Below are positions 1-6,856 of a DNA stretch of 23,072 nt, piece by piece. The stretch's first letter is position 1. Every line of letters starts with the position of its first letter. The translations under genes and the position numbers were made by a program. Under the pieces are notes generated by a model. That model searched no databases. It saw nothing but the letters and a program-made list of their open reading frames with translations, and had not been told where the DNA came from. This DNA is from DIGJ01 sp036658435 (GTDB taxonomy: Bacteria > Bacillota > Clostridia > Lachnospirales > Lachnospiraceae): assembly GCA_036658435.1 (NCBI GenBank), contig JAVXEO010000039.1, positions 1 to 23,072 on the forward strand. Direction: 5' to 3'.

Positions 1-80
1 TCAGTGACCATATTCCTTAGCACAGCGTGCGCACCCACAGCGGAGCGTTTTTATGGAATAGGAGTACTTTCCTATTGCAT

Positions 81-127
81 AAATAAAAGGACCGCATCCC
101 ATGGAAACTACCAATATAGATGCGGTC
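81..127 (-). terminator. Intrinsic terminator closing the BMC operon
   Basis: A 9-bp perfect stem (positions 90-98 pair with 119-127, GACCGCATC/GATGCGGTC) encloses a 20-nt loop. On the minus strand it is followed directly by the T-rich run CTTTTATTTA. It begins 17 bp after the stop codon of the BMC vertex gene, so it would end the shell operon here. The other side is also fairly T-rich, so it may work in both directions. The remaining 80 bases to the window edge hold no gene I can support. Confidence 0.7.
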
Positions 128-143
128 GTATATTCTTTCTTTT

Positions 144-398
144 CTATAGCTGCGGTGGTGCATCTACAATTCCCACTACAAAAGCATCAATGGGAGCCAA
201 ACGGTCAATTGCATACTGTGTGGTATTATCCGTTGTTACCAGCACAAGCTCACCAATTCCTGCACCCATGGTATCTGCAGCTACAAATATTTCTGCTTTA
301 TTTCCATAATAGGGTTCAATGAGTAATAACTTAAATCCCACCAGGTTACTGCATTTTCTCGTAGAAACTATATTGCCTTTTACGGTTCCTAGTATCAT
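144..398 (-). CDS. eutN: BMC-P pentameric vertex shell protein (EutN/CcmL family)
   Basis: This is an 84-residue protein with the EutN/CcmL pattern: an N-terminal MILGTVKGNIVSTRK strand, a central LLLIEPYY stretch, and the glycine-rich AADTMGAGIGELVLV segment followed by the final VDAPP. Members of the family form pentamers that cap the vertices of the icosahedral shell. The length is normal for the family (about 80-100 residues). A CAGGAG ribosome binding site lies 6 bases before the ATG, and the gene starts 30 bp after the PduL stop. It is the last gene of the operon and the only vertex protein visible, so the shell could close with this gene alone. The family call is firm; the symbol is by family only. 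Confidence 0.93.
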   Translation of the reverse strand: MILGTVKGNIVSTRKCSNLVGFKLLLIEPYYGNKAEIFVAADTMGAGIGELVLVTTDNTTQYAIDRLAPIDAFVVGIVDAPPQL

Positions 399-428
399 AA
401 CTGCTCCTGTCTGCCGCTTTAACGACTT

Positions 429-1070
429 CTAAATCAAGCTTACTTTATTGCCTTGCTGGAGCAGAAACGCATTGGCATCATCGGTATCAATGTGAAAGTC
501 CAACCGATACGATTCATCCACCCGAATGGTAACTTTTTCCATGATTCCGGCCTTGGGTCCCGATACTGCAATTCTTACTTTCTGCCCATTCTTAACAGCA
601 AACCATTTGGCGTCTGCGGGGCTCATATGCACATGGCGTTCTGCTATTATGACACCGCTTTTAAGCGTAAGCTCTCCTGCCGGTCCTACCAACCGAAGTC
701 CCGGCGTTCCCATTGTAACGCCGGAAGAGAGAACCGGAGCTGTCAGCCCCAGTGTTCTTCCATCTGAGTTTGCAATCTCCACCTGGCAGGCCGAACGTTC
801 CGGGCCTAAAATACGAACTTTGGAAATGCTGCCTCCCGGGCCTATCACCTGTACCTGTTCTGCTGCTGCAAACTGTCCCGGCTGGCTTAACTTCTTAAAA
901 AAAGTCAGGGAATGCCCTCTTCCAAAAAGAGTATAAACCGCTTCTTTTGTAAGATGAATATGGCGGGCTGATATTCCAACCGGGATTTCATAGGGATTGC
1001 TTTCCAGTTCTCCTATCATGTCAATGACAAGATCGGCTACTTGTTCCACTATTTTTTCTTTATTGTCCAT
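429..1070 (-). CDS. pduL: PduL-type phosphate acyltransferase (phosphotransacylase)
   Basis: This 213-residue protein converts an acyl-CoA plus phosphate into an acyl phosphate and free CoA, recycling CoA inside a microcompartment. It has both halves of the PduL fold. The first contains GISARHIHL, with metal-ligand candidates His37 and His39, and QVEI with Glu98. The second contains AERHVHMS, with His146 and His148, and DFHIDTDDANA, with His193. Residues 1-20 (MDNKEKIVEQVADLVIDMIG) form an amphipathic helix ahead of the first domain, typical of BMC-targeted PduL proteins. The gene starts 14 bp after a BMC-H gene with a GGGAG site. In this operon its substrate would be the acyl-CoA made by the aldehyde dehydrogenase: acetyl-CoA or methylthioacetyl-CoA. 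No acetate kinase is present in the window to use the product. Confidence 0.93.
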   Translation of the reverse strand: MDNKEKIVEQVADLVIDMIGELESNPYEIPVGISARHIHLTKEAVYTLFGRGHSLTFFKKLSQPGQFAAAEQVQVIGPGGSISKVRILGPERSACQVEIANSDGRTLGLTAPVLSSGVTMGTPGLRLVGPAGELTLKSGVIIAERHVHMSPADAKWFAVKNGQKVRIAVSGPKAGIMEKVTIRVDESYRLDFHIDTDDANAFLLQQGNKVSLI

Positions 1071-1084
1071 AAGGTACTACTCCC

Positions 1085-1411
1085 TTATTGTAAGCAGGGA
1101 AGGATGGAGCCAATATTGCCATGGGGTCTTGGAATTACATGTACCGCTACCAGTTCTCCAAGTTTGGAGGCTGCTTCTTCTCCTGATTCTACAGCTGCCT
1201 TCACGGCTCCTACTTCTCCTTGTACCATAACCGTTACCAGTCCGGAACCGATTTTTTCCATGCCAATCAGCTCCACATCTGCCGCTTTCAGCATGGCATC
1301 TGCTGCTTCAATAGAAGCTACCAGTCCTCTTGTTTCAACCATTCCCAGTGCACTTAACTTCCGATCTGCTTTTACATTTGTTTTGGTTTCCGTTGTTTTT
1401 ACTTCTGCCAT
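1085..1411 (-). CDS. BMC-H hexameric shell protein with N-terminal extension
   Basis: This 108-residue protein has one BMC domain (about residues 19-108) of the PduA/EutM type. Visible landmarks are SALGMVETRGL, ADAMLKAADVEL, the pore loop EKIGSGLV and the VHVIPRPH end. It forms hexameric tiles whose central pore passes small polar metabolites. It closely matches the other canonical BMC-H at 1769-2041 (roughly four residues in five by eye), but carries about 18 extra N-terminal residues rich in Lys, Thr and Glu. The ATG is preceded by GGAGAGGAAG inside the end of the upstream gene, with only one base between the two genes, so the genes are probably translationally coupled. Confidence 0.93.
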   Translation of the reverse strand: MAEVKTTETKTNVKADRKLSALGMVETRGLVASIEAADAMLKAADVELIGMEKIGSGLVTVMVQGEVGAVKAAVESGEEAASKLGELVAVHVIPRPHGNIGSILPCLQ

Positions 1412-1412
1412 T

Positions 1413-1739
1413 TTATTCTTCCTCTCCTTCCATTTTTACTAATTTTTTTTCTAATAAATTCATAAGTTTTATTACTTCGGGATGTGGATTGCTGATTGTA
1501 ATTGCAACCTTAACATTATTATCTCCCACTTTAGCCTTCGATTTTTGTGCTGCGTCAATTGCAGCGTCAACGGATGATGTTTTTCCGCTGATTACCGTAT
1601 GTACCATACGGCCACCCAATCTTTTATGGCAGCTCACCAGTTCTACCTGTGATGCCTTCAGCATTTCATCCAAAACCACAACGGCATTGGAATAATAATT
1701 GACTTCCACCACTCCAATTGCATCTACTTTCAACCTCAT
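1413..1739 (-). CDS. Divergent BMC-H shell protein
   Basis: This single BMC domain starts like the family (AIGVVEVNYYSNAVVVLDEMLKASQVEL). Its pore region differs: CHKRLGGRMVHT replaces the KIGSG loop. It ends in ISNPHPEVIKLM plus a charged tail (EKKLVKMEGEEE). It is likely a specialised hexamer or a partner in mixed hexamers, and the Cys and His near the predicted pore are worth noting. I chose the ATG at 1739 (108 residues). An in-frame GTG directly before it (1742) would add one residue, and the AGGA ribosome site fits either. It lies 29 bp from the upstream BMC-H stop. The BMC domain is clear; the subtype is not. Confidence 0.85.
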   Translation of the reverse strand: MRLKVDAIGVVEVNYYSNAVVVLDEMLKASQVELVSCHKRLGGRMVHTVISGKTSSVDAAIDAAQKSKAKVGDNNVKVAITISNPHPEVIKLMNLLEKKLVKMEGEEE

Positions 1740-1768
1740 CACATCCTATCTGTTATTTAATGGAGCCA

Positions 1769-2041
1769 TTAAATAATGGCAGGAAGAATTTTTGCAATAT
1801 CTGCATGTGGACGTGGAATTACATGAACGGCTACCAGTTCTCCAAGTCTGGAAGCTGCTTCCTGACCTGACTCTGTTGCCGCTTTTACGGCTCCGACTTC
1901 TCCCTTTACAATCACCGTTACTAAACCTGATCCAATCTTTTCTGTTCCTACTAATTCTACATCTGCTGCCTTTAGCATAGCATCTGCTGCTTCGATAGAA
2001 GCGGTTAATCCTCTTGTTTCGATCATTCCTATTGCTGACAT
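1769..2041 (-). CDS. BMC-H hexameric shell protein (PduA/EutM type)
   Basis: This 90-residue canonical BMC-H has SAIGMIETRGL at the start, ADAMLKAADVEL in the first helix, the pore-lining EKIGSGLV loop and the VHVIPRPH C-terminal strand. It is probably the main facet tile of the shell. The pore loop matches the small polar type known from PduA, suiting passage of phosphosugars or small acids. A textbook site (CTAGGAGG) precedes the ATG, 12 bp after the previous gene. It is the near twin of the BMC-H at 1085-1411 but has no N-terminal extension, which suggests a local duplication followed by divergence of the ends. Confidence 0.95.
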   Translation of the reverse strand: MSAIGMIETRGLTASIEAADAMLKAADVELVGTEKIGSGLVTVIVKGEVGAVKAATESGQEAASRLGELVAVHVIPRPHADIAKILPAII

Positions 2042-2053
2042 TATTTTATCCTC

Positions 2054-2362
2054 CTAGAATTTTACTTTTGATATCTTTGCAAGTTCCTGGGTGCCATCAT
2101 ATGGTCGTTCTATCACCGCAGTTACCACTTCCTGTTCTTCGTTGATTTGAAGTGCCGCCTCTTTGGCCACTTCCACCGCAATTTTAATTTGCGAAACCGT
2201 TCCTTCGAACTTTACTTGTGCCGTTAATGGTATCCATGCACTGGTATCTTTTGGATTAATGGTATCAATGCCTAGTATTCTTATATCGGTTGCCTTACAA
2301 GCTTTATCCATGGCATATAATAAAGCCCCATATCCTGCACATTCTAAAAATCCAATTGCCAT
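2054..2362 (-). CDS. Divergent BMC-domain shell protein
   Basis: This is a 102-residue single BMC domain. The opening AIGFLECAGYGALLYAMDKACKATDIRILG follows the BMC pattern. The following segment DTINPKDTSAWIPLTAQVKF is longer than the usual KIGSG pore loop and has a different chemistry (Trp, Asp, Lys). The later FEGTVSQIKIAVEVAKEAA helix is normal. It may form a hexamer with a changed or closed pore, or pair with another shell protein. It starts 17 bp after the aldehyde dehydrogenase stop with an AAGGCGG site. The BMC family is well supported; its particular role is unknown. Confidence 0.82.
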   Translation of the reverse strand: MAIGFLECAGYGALLYAMDKACKATDIRILGIDTINPKDTSAWIPLTAQVKFEGTVSQIKIAVEVAKEAALQINEEQEVVTAVIERPYDGTQELAKISKVKF

Positions 2363-2379
2363 ATTGGCACCGCCTTATC

Positions 2380-3813
2380 TTATATAATTCGAAAACCACC
2401 ATCTGCCAGCATACATCTTCTTCTTCTGGTAAAGGATTTGGCACAGGTAATTCCTTCACCGGTTGGTCCTGCTATTGTCATGGTGGTATGTCCATTTCCA
2501 CCAATTCCAATTCCTTTTAAAGTTGCACCATTTTTTACGAAAATAGTCGTTTCAATCTTTCTGGCAAACTGTGTCATGTTGTCTACATTCTTAGAAAACA
2601 TAGATGCCGTATGGCGATTTCCTGATTCTGCAATATAGGCACCTTCCACCGCTTCTTCAAACGTGCGGCATCTCACAATAGGCAGTACCGGCATAAGCTG
2701 TTCCACCAGTACAAATGGGTGATCCCCTTTCGTTTCACAAATTAGCAGCCGGACTTCCGGGCGGTTAATTCCGATCTGTTCCAACATTTTAGAAGCATCT
2801 TTTCCAACCCATTTTTTGTTCACATGATATCCTTTTTCATCCTTGAGAAAGACAAGTTCCAGAATTTTACAAAGTTCCGATGGGCTTAAAAGATACGCAC
2901 CTTCCTGTACCATCTTCTGGATCAGCTCATTTGCCACGGTTTCCATTACAAAAACCTCTTTTTCTGCAAGGCATAAAAGATTGTTGTCAAAAGAGGCACC
3001 TCTATAAATTTCTTTTGCTGCCAAGGTAAGATCCGCTGTGTCATCTACCACCACGGGTGGATTACCGGCTCCGGCTCCAATGGTCTTTTTTCCGGAGCGT
3101 AGCAATGCATTTACCATTGGCATTCCTCCCGTTCCAACCATAAGGCGTACCTTGGGACTCTGTGATATTACCTGCACATTCTCCATGGTGGGTTCTTTTG
3201 CCATGGTAATCAAATCTGCCGGTCCTCCGTTTTCAAGAATGGTTCTATTTAAAATTCGCAGGCAGTGTGCACATACCTTTTTTGCGGATGGATGTACGTT
3301 AAAAACAACGGAGTTTCCACCTGCTATCATGCTGATTGTATTGTTAATTATGGTTTCTGTTGGATTGGTTACCGGTGTAATGGCTCCAATTAAACCAAAG
3401 GGCGCATACTCTTCCAACATGAGTCCGGCATCTCCGGAAATCGCATCGGTTGTCAGGCATTCTGTTCCCGGCGTATTATTTATAACGGCCAGGTTCTTTT
3501 CTATTTTATCTTCATAACATCCCATACCGGATTCGTCAACAATCATGCGGGCAAATTCTTTTACATGTTCTCTGGATACTTTTCGTATCTCCTGAATGAT
3601 TCGGCTTCTGTCTTCGATACAACACTGCTCCAAGTATTTTTTTTGTGCTTCATAAGCCGCATCAATGGCATCTTCCACACGATCAAATACACCATAATCC
3701 CCTTTGGATTTTCCCTGGCCGGATGGAGTATTATAAATACCTGTATTGATTTGACTTAAATCAATATTGGAAAGAACCTGTTTCACAATGTATTCAATGT
3801 CTCTTGCTTCCAA
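2380..3813 (-). CDS. eutE: CoA-acylating aldehyde dehydrogenase (EutE/PduP family), BMC-targeted
   Basis: Oxidises an aldehyde to acyl-CoA with NAD+ and CoA. I place the start at a TTG (3811-3813), giving 477 residues. A perfect AGGAGG lies 9 bases upstream, and the resulting N-terminus, MEARDIEYIVKQVLSNI, matches the family's encapsulation helix. An ATG at 3838-3840 would add nine residues but overlaps the aldolase end and lacks a good site. Visible signatures are EYAPFGLIGAITPVTNPTE, GAGNPPVVVDDTAD, and ASFDNNLLCLAEKE with catalytic Cys281, ending in the family's TGEGITCAKSFTRRRRC. The Pro common before the Cys in PduP is Leu here. Its neighbour makes an aldehyde, so the substrate is inferred to be acetaldehyde or methylthioacetaldehyde. 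It lies 19 bp downstream of the aldolase. Confidence 0.93.
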   Translation of the reverse strand: MEARDIEYIVKQVLSNIDLSQINTGIYNTPSGQGKSKGDYGVFDRVEDAIDAAYEAQKKYLEQCCIEDRSRIIQEIRKVSREHVKEFARMIVDESGMGCYEDKIEKNLAVINNTPGTECLTTDAISGDAGLMLEEYAPFGLIGAITPVTNPTETIINNTISMIAGGNSVVFNVHPSAKKVCAHCLRILNRTILENGGPADLITMAKEPTMENVQVISQSPKVRLMVGTGGMPMVNALLRSGKKTIGAGAGNPPVVVDDTADLTLAAKEIYRGASFDNNLLCLAEKEVFVMETVANELIQKMVQEGAYLLSPSELCKILELVFLKDEKGYHVNKKWVGKDASKMLEQIGINRPEVRLLICETKGDHPFVLVEQLMPVLPIVRCRTFEEAVEGAYIAESGNRHTASMFSKNVDNMTQFARKIETTIFVKNGATLKGIGIGGNGHTTMTIAGPTGEGITCAKSFTRRRRCMLADGGFRII

Positions 3814-3832
3814 CGTTCCGTTCCTCCTATTT

Positions 3833-4753
3833 CTATGCATTCAACTGTTGTGCTACTCTTCGTACTACTTCTTCTATAATTTCGGCTTTTGACTTATTGA
3901 AAGTCTCCCCATTCCCTTGTTTTTCCAAAATGCCCTCACCGCCACAAGAAACACCTTCCCTGGTTGGTCTAACCAATGGGGTCACTCCTTTTAAAGTAAG
4001 TTCCGATTTCTTTTCCGTAGATATGACGTTTTCCTGATTGGATGCCTCCATGGTGCAGTTTGGTGTGCCGCCCCCCAGAATTCCCAATTGCTTTCGAATG
4101 GTGAGCAAATCACTTACCTGTTTACAAGACAGTTCATTTTGTTTTCCAATAATGTTACCGGTATACATAAGAATGGTTGCATAGTATTCCATGGATTCCA
4201 ATCGATAAAAGGCTTCCATAATGTCTTTTCCCCAGCTTAGGGCTCCATGATTGGCAAGCAAAACTCCATTATATTCTTTGCAAAATGGAGCAATGGAATC
4301 CGGTACTTCCTGGGTGCTTGGGGTTGCATATTTTGCAATGGGAACCGTTCCTAACTGTACCACTGCTTCCGGCAGCACTGCCTTATCCAGACTAATTCCG
4401 GCAATTGCAAATGAGGTTGCTATTGGCGGGTGTGCATGGGTAACTGCCATAACTTCCGGATTCTCTTCGTATACTCTTAAATGCATTTTCACTTCCGAAG
4501 AGGGTTTCCTGGAACCCATTAAAATCTTTCCACTTGTATTCATTTTTACTAACATATCCAGCGTCATAAAGCCTTTTGATACTCCGGTACAAGTTGTCCA
4601 TAACGTGTCCGGTCCAACTTTACAACTTATATTTCCATCATTTGCAGCAACAAATCCTTTTTGATACATTCTTTTACCTACTTCAAGGATTGCTTTCTTT
4701 GCTTCAAAATCTGACATATATTGTTTTCCCTTGATTGTTACCACATTCTTCAC
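3833..4753 (-). CDS. Class II aldolase (FucA/AraD fold) with C-terminal encapsulation-like tail
   Basis: Zn-dependent aldolase, inferred to split 5-deoxyribulose 1-phosphate or 5-methylthioribulose 1-phosphate into DHAP and an aldehyde. The catalytic domain covers about residues 14-225. It has AANDGNIS (phosphate site region), PSSEVKMH with Glu87 as the catalytic acid/base candidate, THAHPP with His106 and His108, and ANHGA with His169 as metal ligands. A flexible Gly/Ser-rich linker follows (about 226-285), then the amphipathic helix KSKAEIIEEVVRRVAQQLNA at the very end, the layout of a BMC cargo tag. The annotated start is GTG. A second GTG at 4744 has the better AGAGGTGA site, and ATG at residue 13 also fits the family. 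It is first in the BMC operon. Fuculose- or rhamnulose-phosphate aldolase is the main alternative, but no fucose or rhamnose genes are present. Confidence 0.88.
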   Translation of the reverse strand: MKNVVTIKGKQYMSDFEAKKAILEVGKRMYQKGFVAANDGNISCKVGPDTLWTTCTGVSKGFMTLDMLVKMNTSGKILMGSRKPSSEVKMHLRVYEENPEVMAVTHAHPPIATSFAIAGISLDKAVLPEAVVQLGTVPIAKYATPSTQEVPDSIAPFCKEYNGVLLANHGALSWGKDIMEAFYRLESMEYYATILMYTGNIIGKQNELSCKQVSDLLTIRKQLGILGGGTPNCTMEASNQENVISTEKKSELTLKGVTPLVRPTREGVSCGGEGILEKQGNGETFNKSKAEIIEEVVRRVAQQLNA

Positions 4754-4768
4754 CTCTTTCTACCTTTT

Positions 4769-4797
4769 ATTGTACTTTCTTTATGTTGTTTTGTCAA
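4769..4797 (-). promoter_or_regulatory. Sigma-A type promoter of the BMC operon
   Basis: On the minus strand a consensus -35 TTGACA (4792-4797) is separated by exactly 17 bases from TACAAT (4769-4774). This would place transcription start 10-20 bases before the aldolase start. A TGTTGTT box lies inside the spacer and another lies just upstream of the -35. Confidence 0.75.
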
Positions 4798-4813
4798 TAT
4801 TTCATGTTGTTTT
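4783..4813. promoter_or_regulatory. Paired ATGTTGTTTT boxes, probable DeoR-family operator
   Basis: Two exact copies of ATGTTGTTTT (4783-4792 and 4804-4813) start 21 bp apart, which is two helical turns. One fills the -35/-10 spacer of the BMC operon promoter and the other flanks its -35, so a protein bound here would block transcription. A looser TTGTTTTGTTTTA run follows at 4818-4830. The same core recurs at three other intergenic places in this window. Assignment to the DeoR proteins is inferred from position. Confidence 0.5.
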
Positions 4814-4856
4814 ATTTTTGTTTTGTTTTATTTCTCTTTTGTTTTTCTTCTTTTAT

Positions 4857-4885
4857 TTGCTTTTTTATGAAAAATCATGTATAAT
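4857..4885 (+). promoter_or_regulatory. Promoter of the divergent DeoR regulator gene
   Basis: A perfect TATAAT (4880-4885) lies 17 bases after TTGCTT (4857-4862), and transcription would start about 25-30 bases before the regulator's ATG. The promoter is back-to-back with the BMC operon promoter about 60 bp away, so the boxes between them could serve both. Confidence 0.55.
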
Positions 4886-4917
4886 TTGTGTATATAATCA
4901 CTTTAAAGGAGAATATT

Positions 4918-5676
4918 ATGTTAGCCGTTACAAGAAAAAATAAAATAAAAGATATTTTAATTGAGCGAAAAAGTATTACGGTTATTGAGCTTTCTAAAAC
5001 CTTTGATGTAACTGAAGAAACCATTCGCCGGGATCTAAAGTCTCTGGAAGATGAAGGTTTCTTGACCAGAACTTATGGAGGCGCTTTCATTCAATCCGGT
5101 GTAGAAAATAACGTAAACCTTGAGCTTCGAGAAGTAGCCTATACGAAGAGTAAGGATGCCATTGCTAAGGAATGCCGAAAATTAATTCATAATGGGGATT
5201 CTATCTTCCTAGACGCTTCTACAACCGCACTTTTTGTTGCAAGGGCAATTTGTGATATGCGGCTCACTGTTGTTACCAACTCTCTACTTATTATTGACCA
5301 GCTTTCTGACTTGGATAACATTCGCCTGGTTTGCATTGGCGGAACCTTATCCCGAGAACACAAAGCCTTTCAGGGAAATTCCACCATTCAGGCATTGGAC
5401 AGTCTTTATTTAGATAAAACTTTTATGTCCTGCCGTTCTCTTTCTATGGAACACGGAATCACAGATTCCTCAGAAGGAATGGCCATGATTCGCCAGAAAT
5501 TATTAAACCGCAGCAATGAAATCTATCTGATTGCCGACTATTCTAAATTTGATAAGACTTCTTTTATCCATATTTGTAATTTTGATAATCTTACCGGCAT
5601 TGTTACGGATAAGGTCTTAAATCAAGAGTGGAAGAGCTTTTTGTTGAAAAAAAACACAAATTTTATTTTTTGTTAA
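4918..5676 (+). CDS. DeoR-family transcriptional regulator 1
   Basis: This is a 252-residue regulator with an N-terminal DeoR helix-turn-helix (KIKDILIERKSITVIELSKT, then VTEETIRRDLKSLEDEG as recognition helix) and the C-terminal sugar-phosphate-sensing DeoRC domain (NGDSIFLDASTT, TVVTNSL, CIGGTLS, ADYSKFDKTSF). An upstream in-frame GTG at 4888 is possible, but AAAGGAG six bases before the ATG at 4918 decides the start. It is the only plus-strand gene and is divergent from the BMC operon, the usual place for a local repressor. Its ligand is probably a phosphorylated intermediate such as a 5-substituted ribulose 1-phosphate; that is inference. Its recognition helix resembles that of the second DeoR protein, so they may share sites. 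Confidence 0.9.
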   Translation: MLAVTRKNKIKDILIERKSITVIELSKTFDVTEETIRRDLKSLEDEGFLTRTYGGAFIQSGVENNVNLELREVAYTKSKDAIAKECRKLIHNGDSIFLDASTTALFVARAICDMRLTVVTNSLLIIDQLSDLDNIRLVCIGGTLSREHKAFQGNSTIQALDSLYLDKTFMSCRSLSMEHGITDSSEGMAMIRQKLLNRSNEIYLIADYSKFDKTSFIHICNFDNLTGIVTDKVLNQEWKSFLLKKNTNFIFC

Positions 5677-5702
5677 TTTATCTCGTAAGTCAGCAAGGAT
5701 AC

Positions 5703-5734
5703 AATAAGGAGCGGATCGAAATCCGCTCCTTATT
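5703..5734. terminator. Bidirectional terminator between convergent genes
   Basis: A 14-bp perfect stem (5703-5716 with 5721-5734) closes a CGAA tetraloop. The stem has a GC-rich centre (GGAGCGGAT) and an AT-rich base whose outer arms read TTATT in either direction. It lies between the regulator stop at 5676 and the MtnA stop at 5742, which converge here, so it can end both transcripts. Confidence 0.85.
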
Positions 5735-5741
5735 TATTGAA

Positions 5742-6839
5742 CTATTTTACATGGTTCGCTAAAGCTTCCTTCTTCTTTTTGAAAATTTCAATTAAAGACT
5801 GTGAATAAGGCGGTTTTGCAATTCCATATTCGGTTACAATTCCGGCAATTAAATCATGATCCGTTACATCAAAGCATGGATTAAATACCTTTACACCCTC
5901 CGGTGCCATACGTTCTTTGTACCACATTTCTGTTATTTCTTCTGCCGGTCTTTCTTCTATATGAATGTCTTCTCCCGTCAACGTATCCAAGTCAATGGTA
6001 GAAGTTGGAGCGCAAATATAAACCGGTACCTGATAGCGCTTTGCTACGGTAGCAACGACACTCGTTCCAATTTTGTTTGCCGTATCTCCATTTGCTGCCA
6101 CACGGTCACATCCTACAAACACAGCATCGATCCAGCCATTTTTCATAACCGAAGCCGACATATTATCACAAATTAAAGTAACGTCAAGACCGGAATCATG
6201 CAATTCAAAGGCCGTCAGTCTTGCCCCTTGAAGAAGGGGTCTGGTTTCATCCGCAAAGATACGGAAGTGGTATCCCCTCTCTTGTCCTAAGTACATGGGA
6301 GCAGTAGCGGTACCATACTTCACCGTCGCCAGCTGTCCTGCATTGCAGTGGGTTAGAAGTCCATCTCCTGGTTTTACAAGTGTTAACGCATTTTCCCCAA
6401 TCTGGGTGCATACCCAAATATCTTCATTTCGAATTTCAACTGCCTCATCATGGAGCAGTTTCTTTACTTCTTCCGGTGTCTTATCCATATTTTCTTTTAC
6501 TACATCTTCCATACGATTAAGTGCCCAGAAAAGGTTCACGGCGGTTGGACGGGCCGAAGCAAGATATTCTTTTGCTTTTTTAAACTTTTCATAATATTCG
6601 TTCATATCCGAAGCTTCAATTTCTCTGCCTGCAAGGTAAACACCAATTGCTGCTGCAACACCAATTGCCGGTGCTCCTCTTACCTGTAAAAGGTAAATGG
6701 CTCTCCATATATCTTCCTGCACGGTAAGTGATATTATTTCTATTTCATAAGGCAGTTTTGTCTGATCGATAATCACAAGGGCATTTTTTTCATCATCCAA
6801 TGCCACCGTTTCATAGTCTAGTATTTTTTTCTTTGCCAT
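5742..6839 (-). CDS. mtnA: Methylthioribose-1-phosphate isomerase (MtnA family)
   Basis: Converts an aldose 1-phosphate, 5-methylthioribose 1-phosphate or its 5-deoxyribose analogue, to the ribulose 1-phosphate that the aldolase cleaves. The 365-residue protein keeps all MtnA landmarks: QVRGAPAIGVAAAIG (residues 52-66), ASARPTAVNLFWAL, LLTHCNAGQLAT with catalytic Cys165, ETRPLLQGARLTA, and VGCDRVAANGDTANKIGT with catalytic Asp245. It starts with AAGGAG nine bases before the ATG, 17 bp after MtnK, and is last in the sugar-importer operon. Close relatives act on 5-deoxyribose 1-phosphate (DrdI) as well as on the methylthio sugar, so the exact substrate is open. None of the usual downstream methionine salvage genes (mtnB, mtnW, mtnX, mtnD) is nearby. 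Confidence 0.93.
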   Translation of the reverse strand: MAKKKILDYETVALDDEKNALVIIDQTKLPYEIEIISLTVQEDIWRAIYLLQVRGAPAIGVAAAIGVYLAGREIEASDMNEYYEKFKKAKEYLASARPTAVNLFWALNRMEDVVKENMDKTPEEVKKLLHDEAVEIRNEDIWVCTQIGENALTLVKPGDGLLTHCNAGQLATVKYGTATAPMYLGQERGYHFRIFADETRPLLQGARLTAFELHDSGLDVTLICDNMSASVMKNGWIDAVFVGCDRVAANGDTANKIGTSVVATVAKRYQVPVYICAPTSTIDLDTLTGEDIHIEERPAEEITEMWYKERMAPEGVKVFNPCFDVTDHDLIAGIVTEYGIAKPPYSQSLIEIFKKKKEALANHVK

Positions 6840-6856
6840 GTCTTATGTCTCCTTTT

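Noticed and set aside
1..80. C-terminal end of a further minus-strand gene, reading to a TGA at positions 1-3
   Set aside because: The frame gives a short Cys-rich peptide without family signature, lies beyond the terminator and has no ribosome site.
3038..3517. Plus-strand open frame of 159 codons antisense to the aldehyde dehydrogenase
   Set aside because: It is a mirror of a well-supported gene, has no ribosome site and no recognisable protein pattern. Other plus-strand frames such as 526-936, 4251-4664 and 20821-21267 were dropped for the same reason.
144..4753. Fucose/rhamnose, propanediol, choline or ethanolamine BMC
   Set aside because: No diol dehydratase, glycyl-radical enzyme with activase, choline lyase, EutBC, or fucose/rhamnose kinase and isomerase is present. 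The only sugar enzymes are MtnA/MtnK types.
4731..4943. Hydrophobic 70-codon plus-strand frame, possible small membrane protein
   Set aside because: Its hydrophobicity comes from poly-T promoter DNA read as Phe/Leu. It overlaps two promoters and has no ribosome site.
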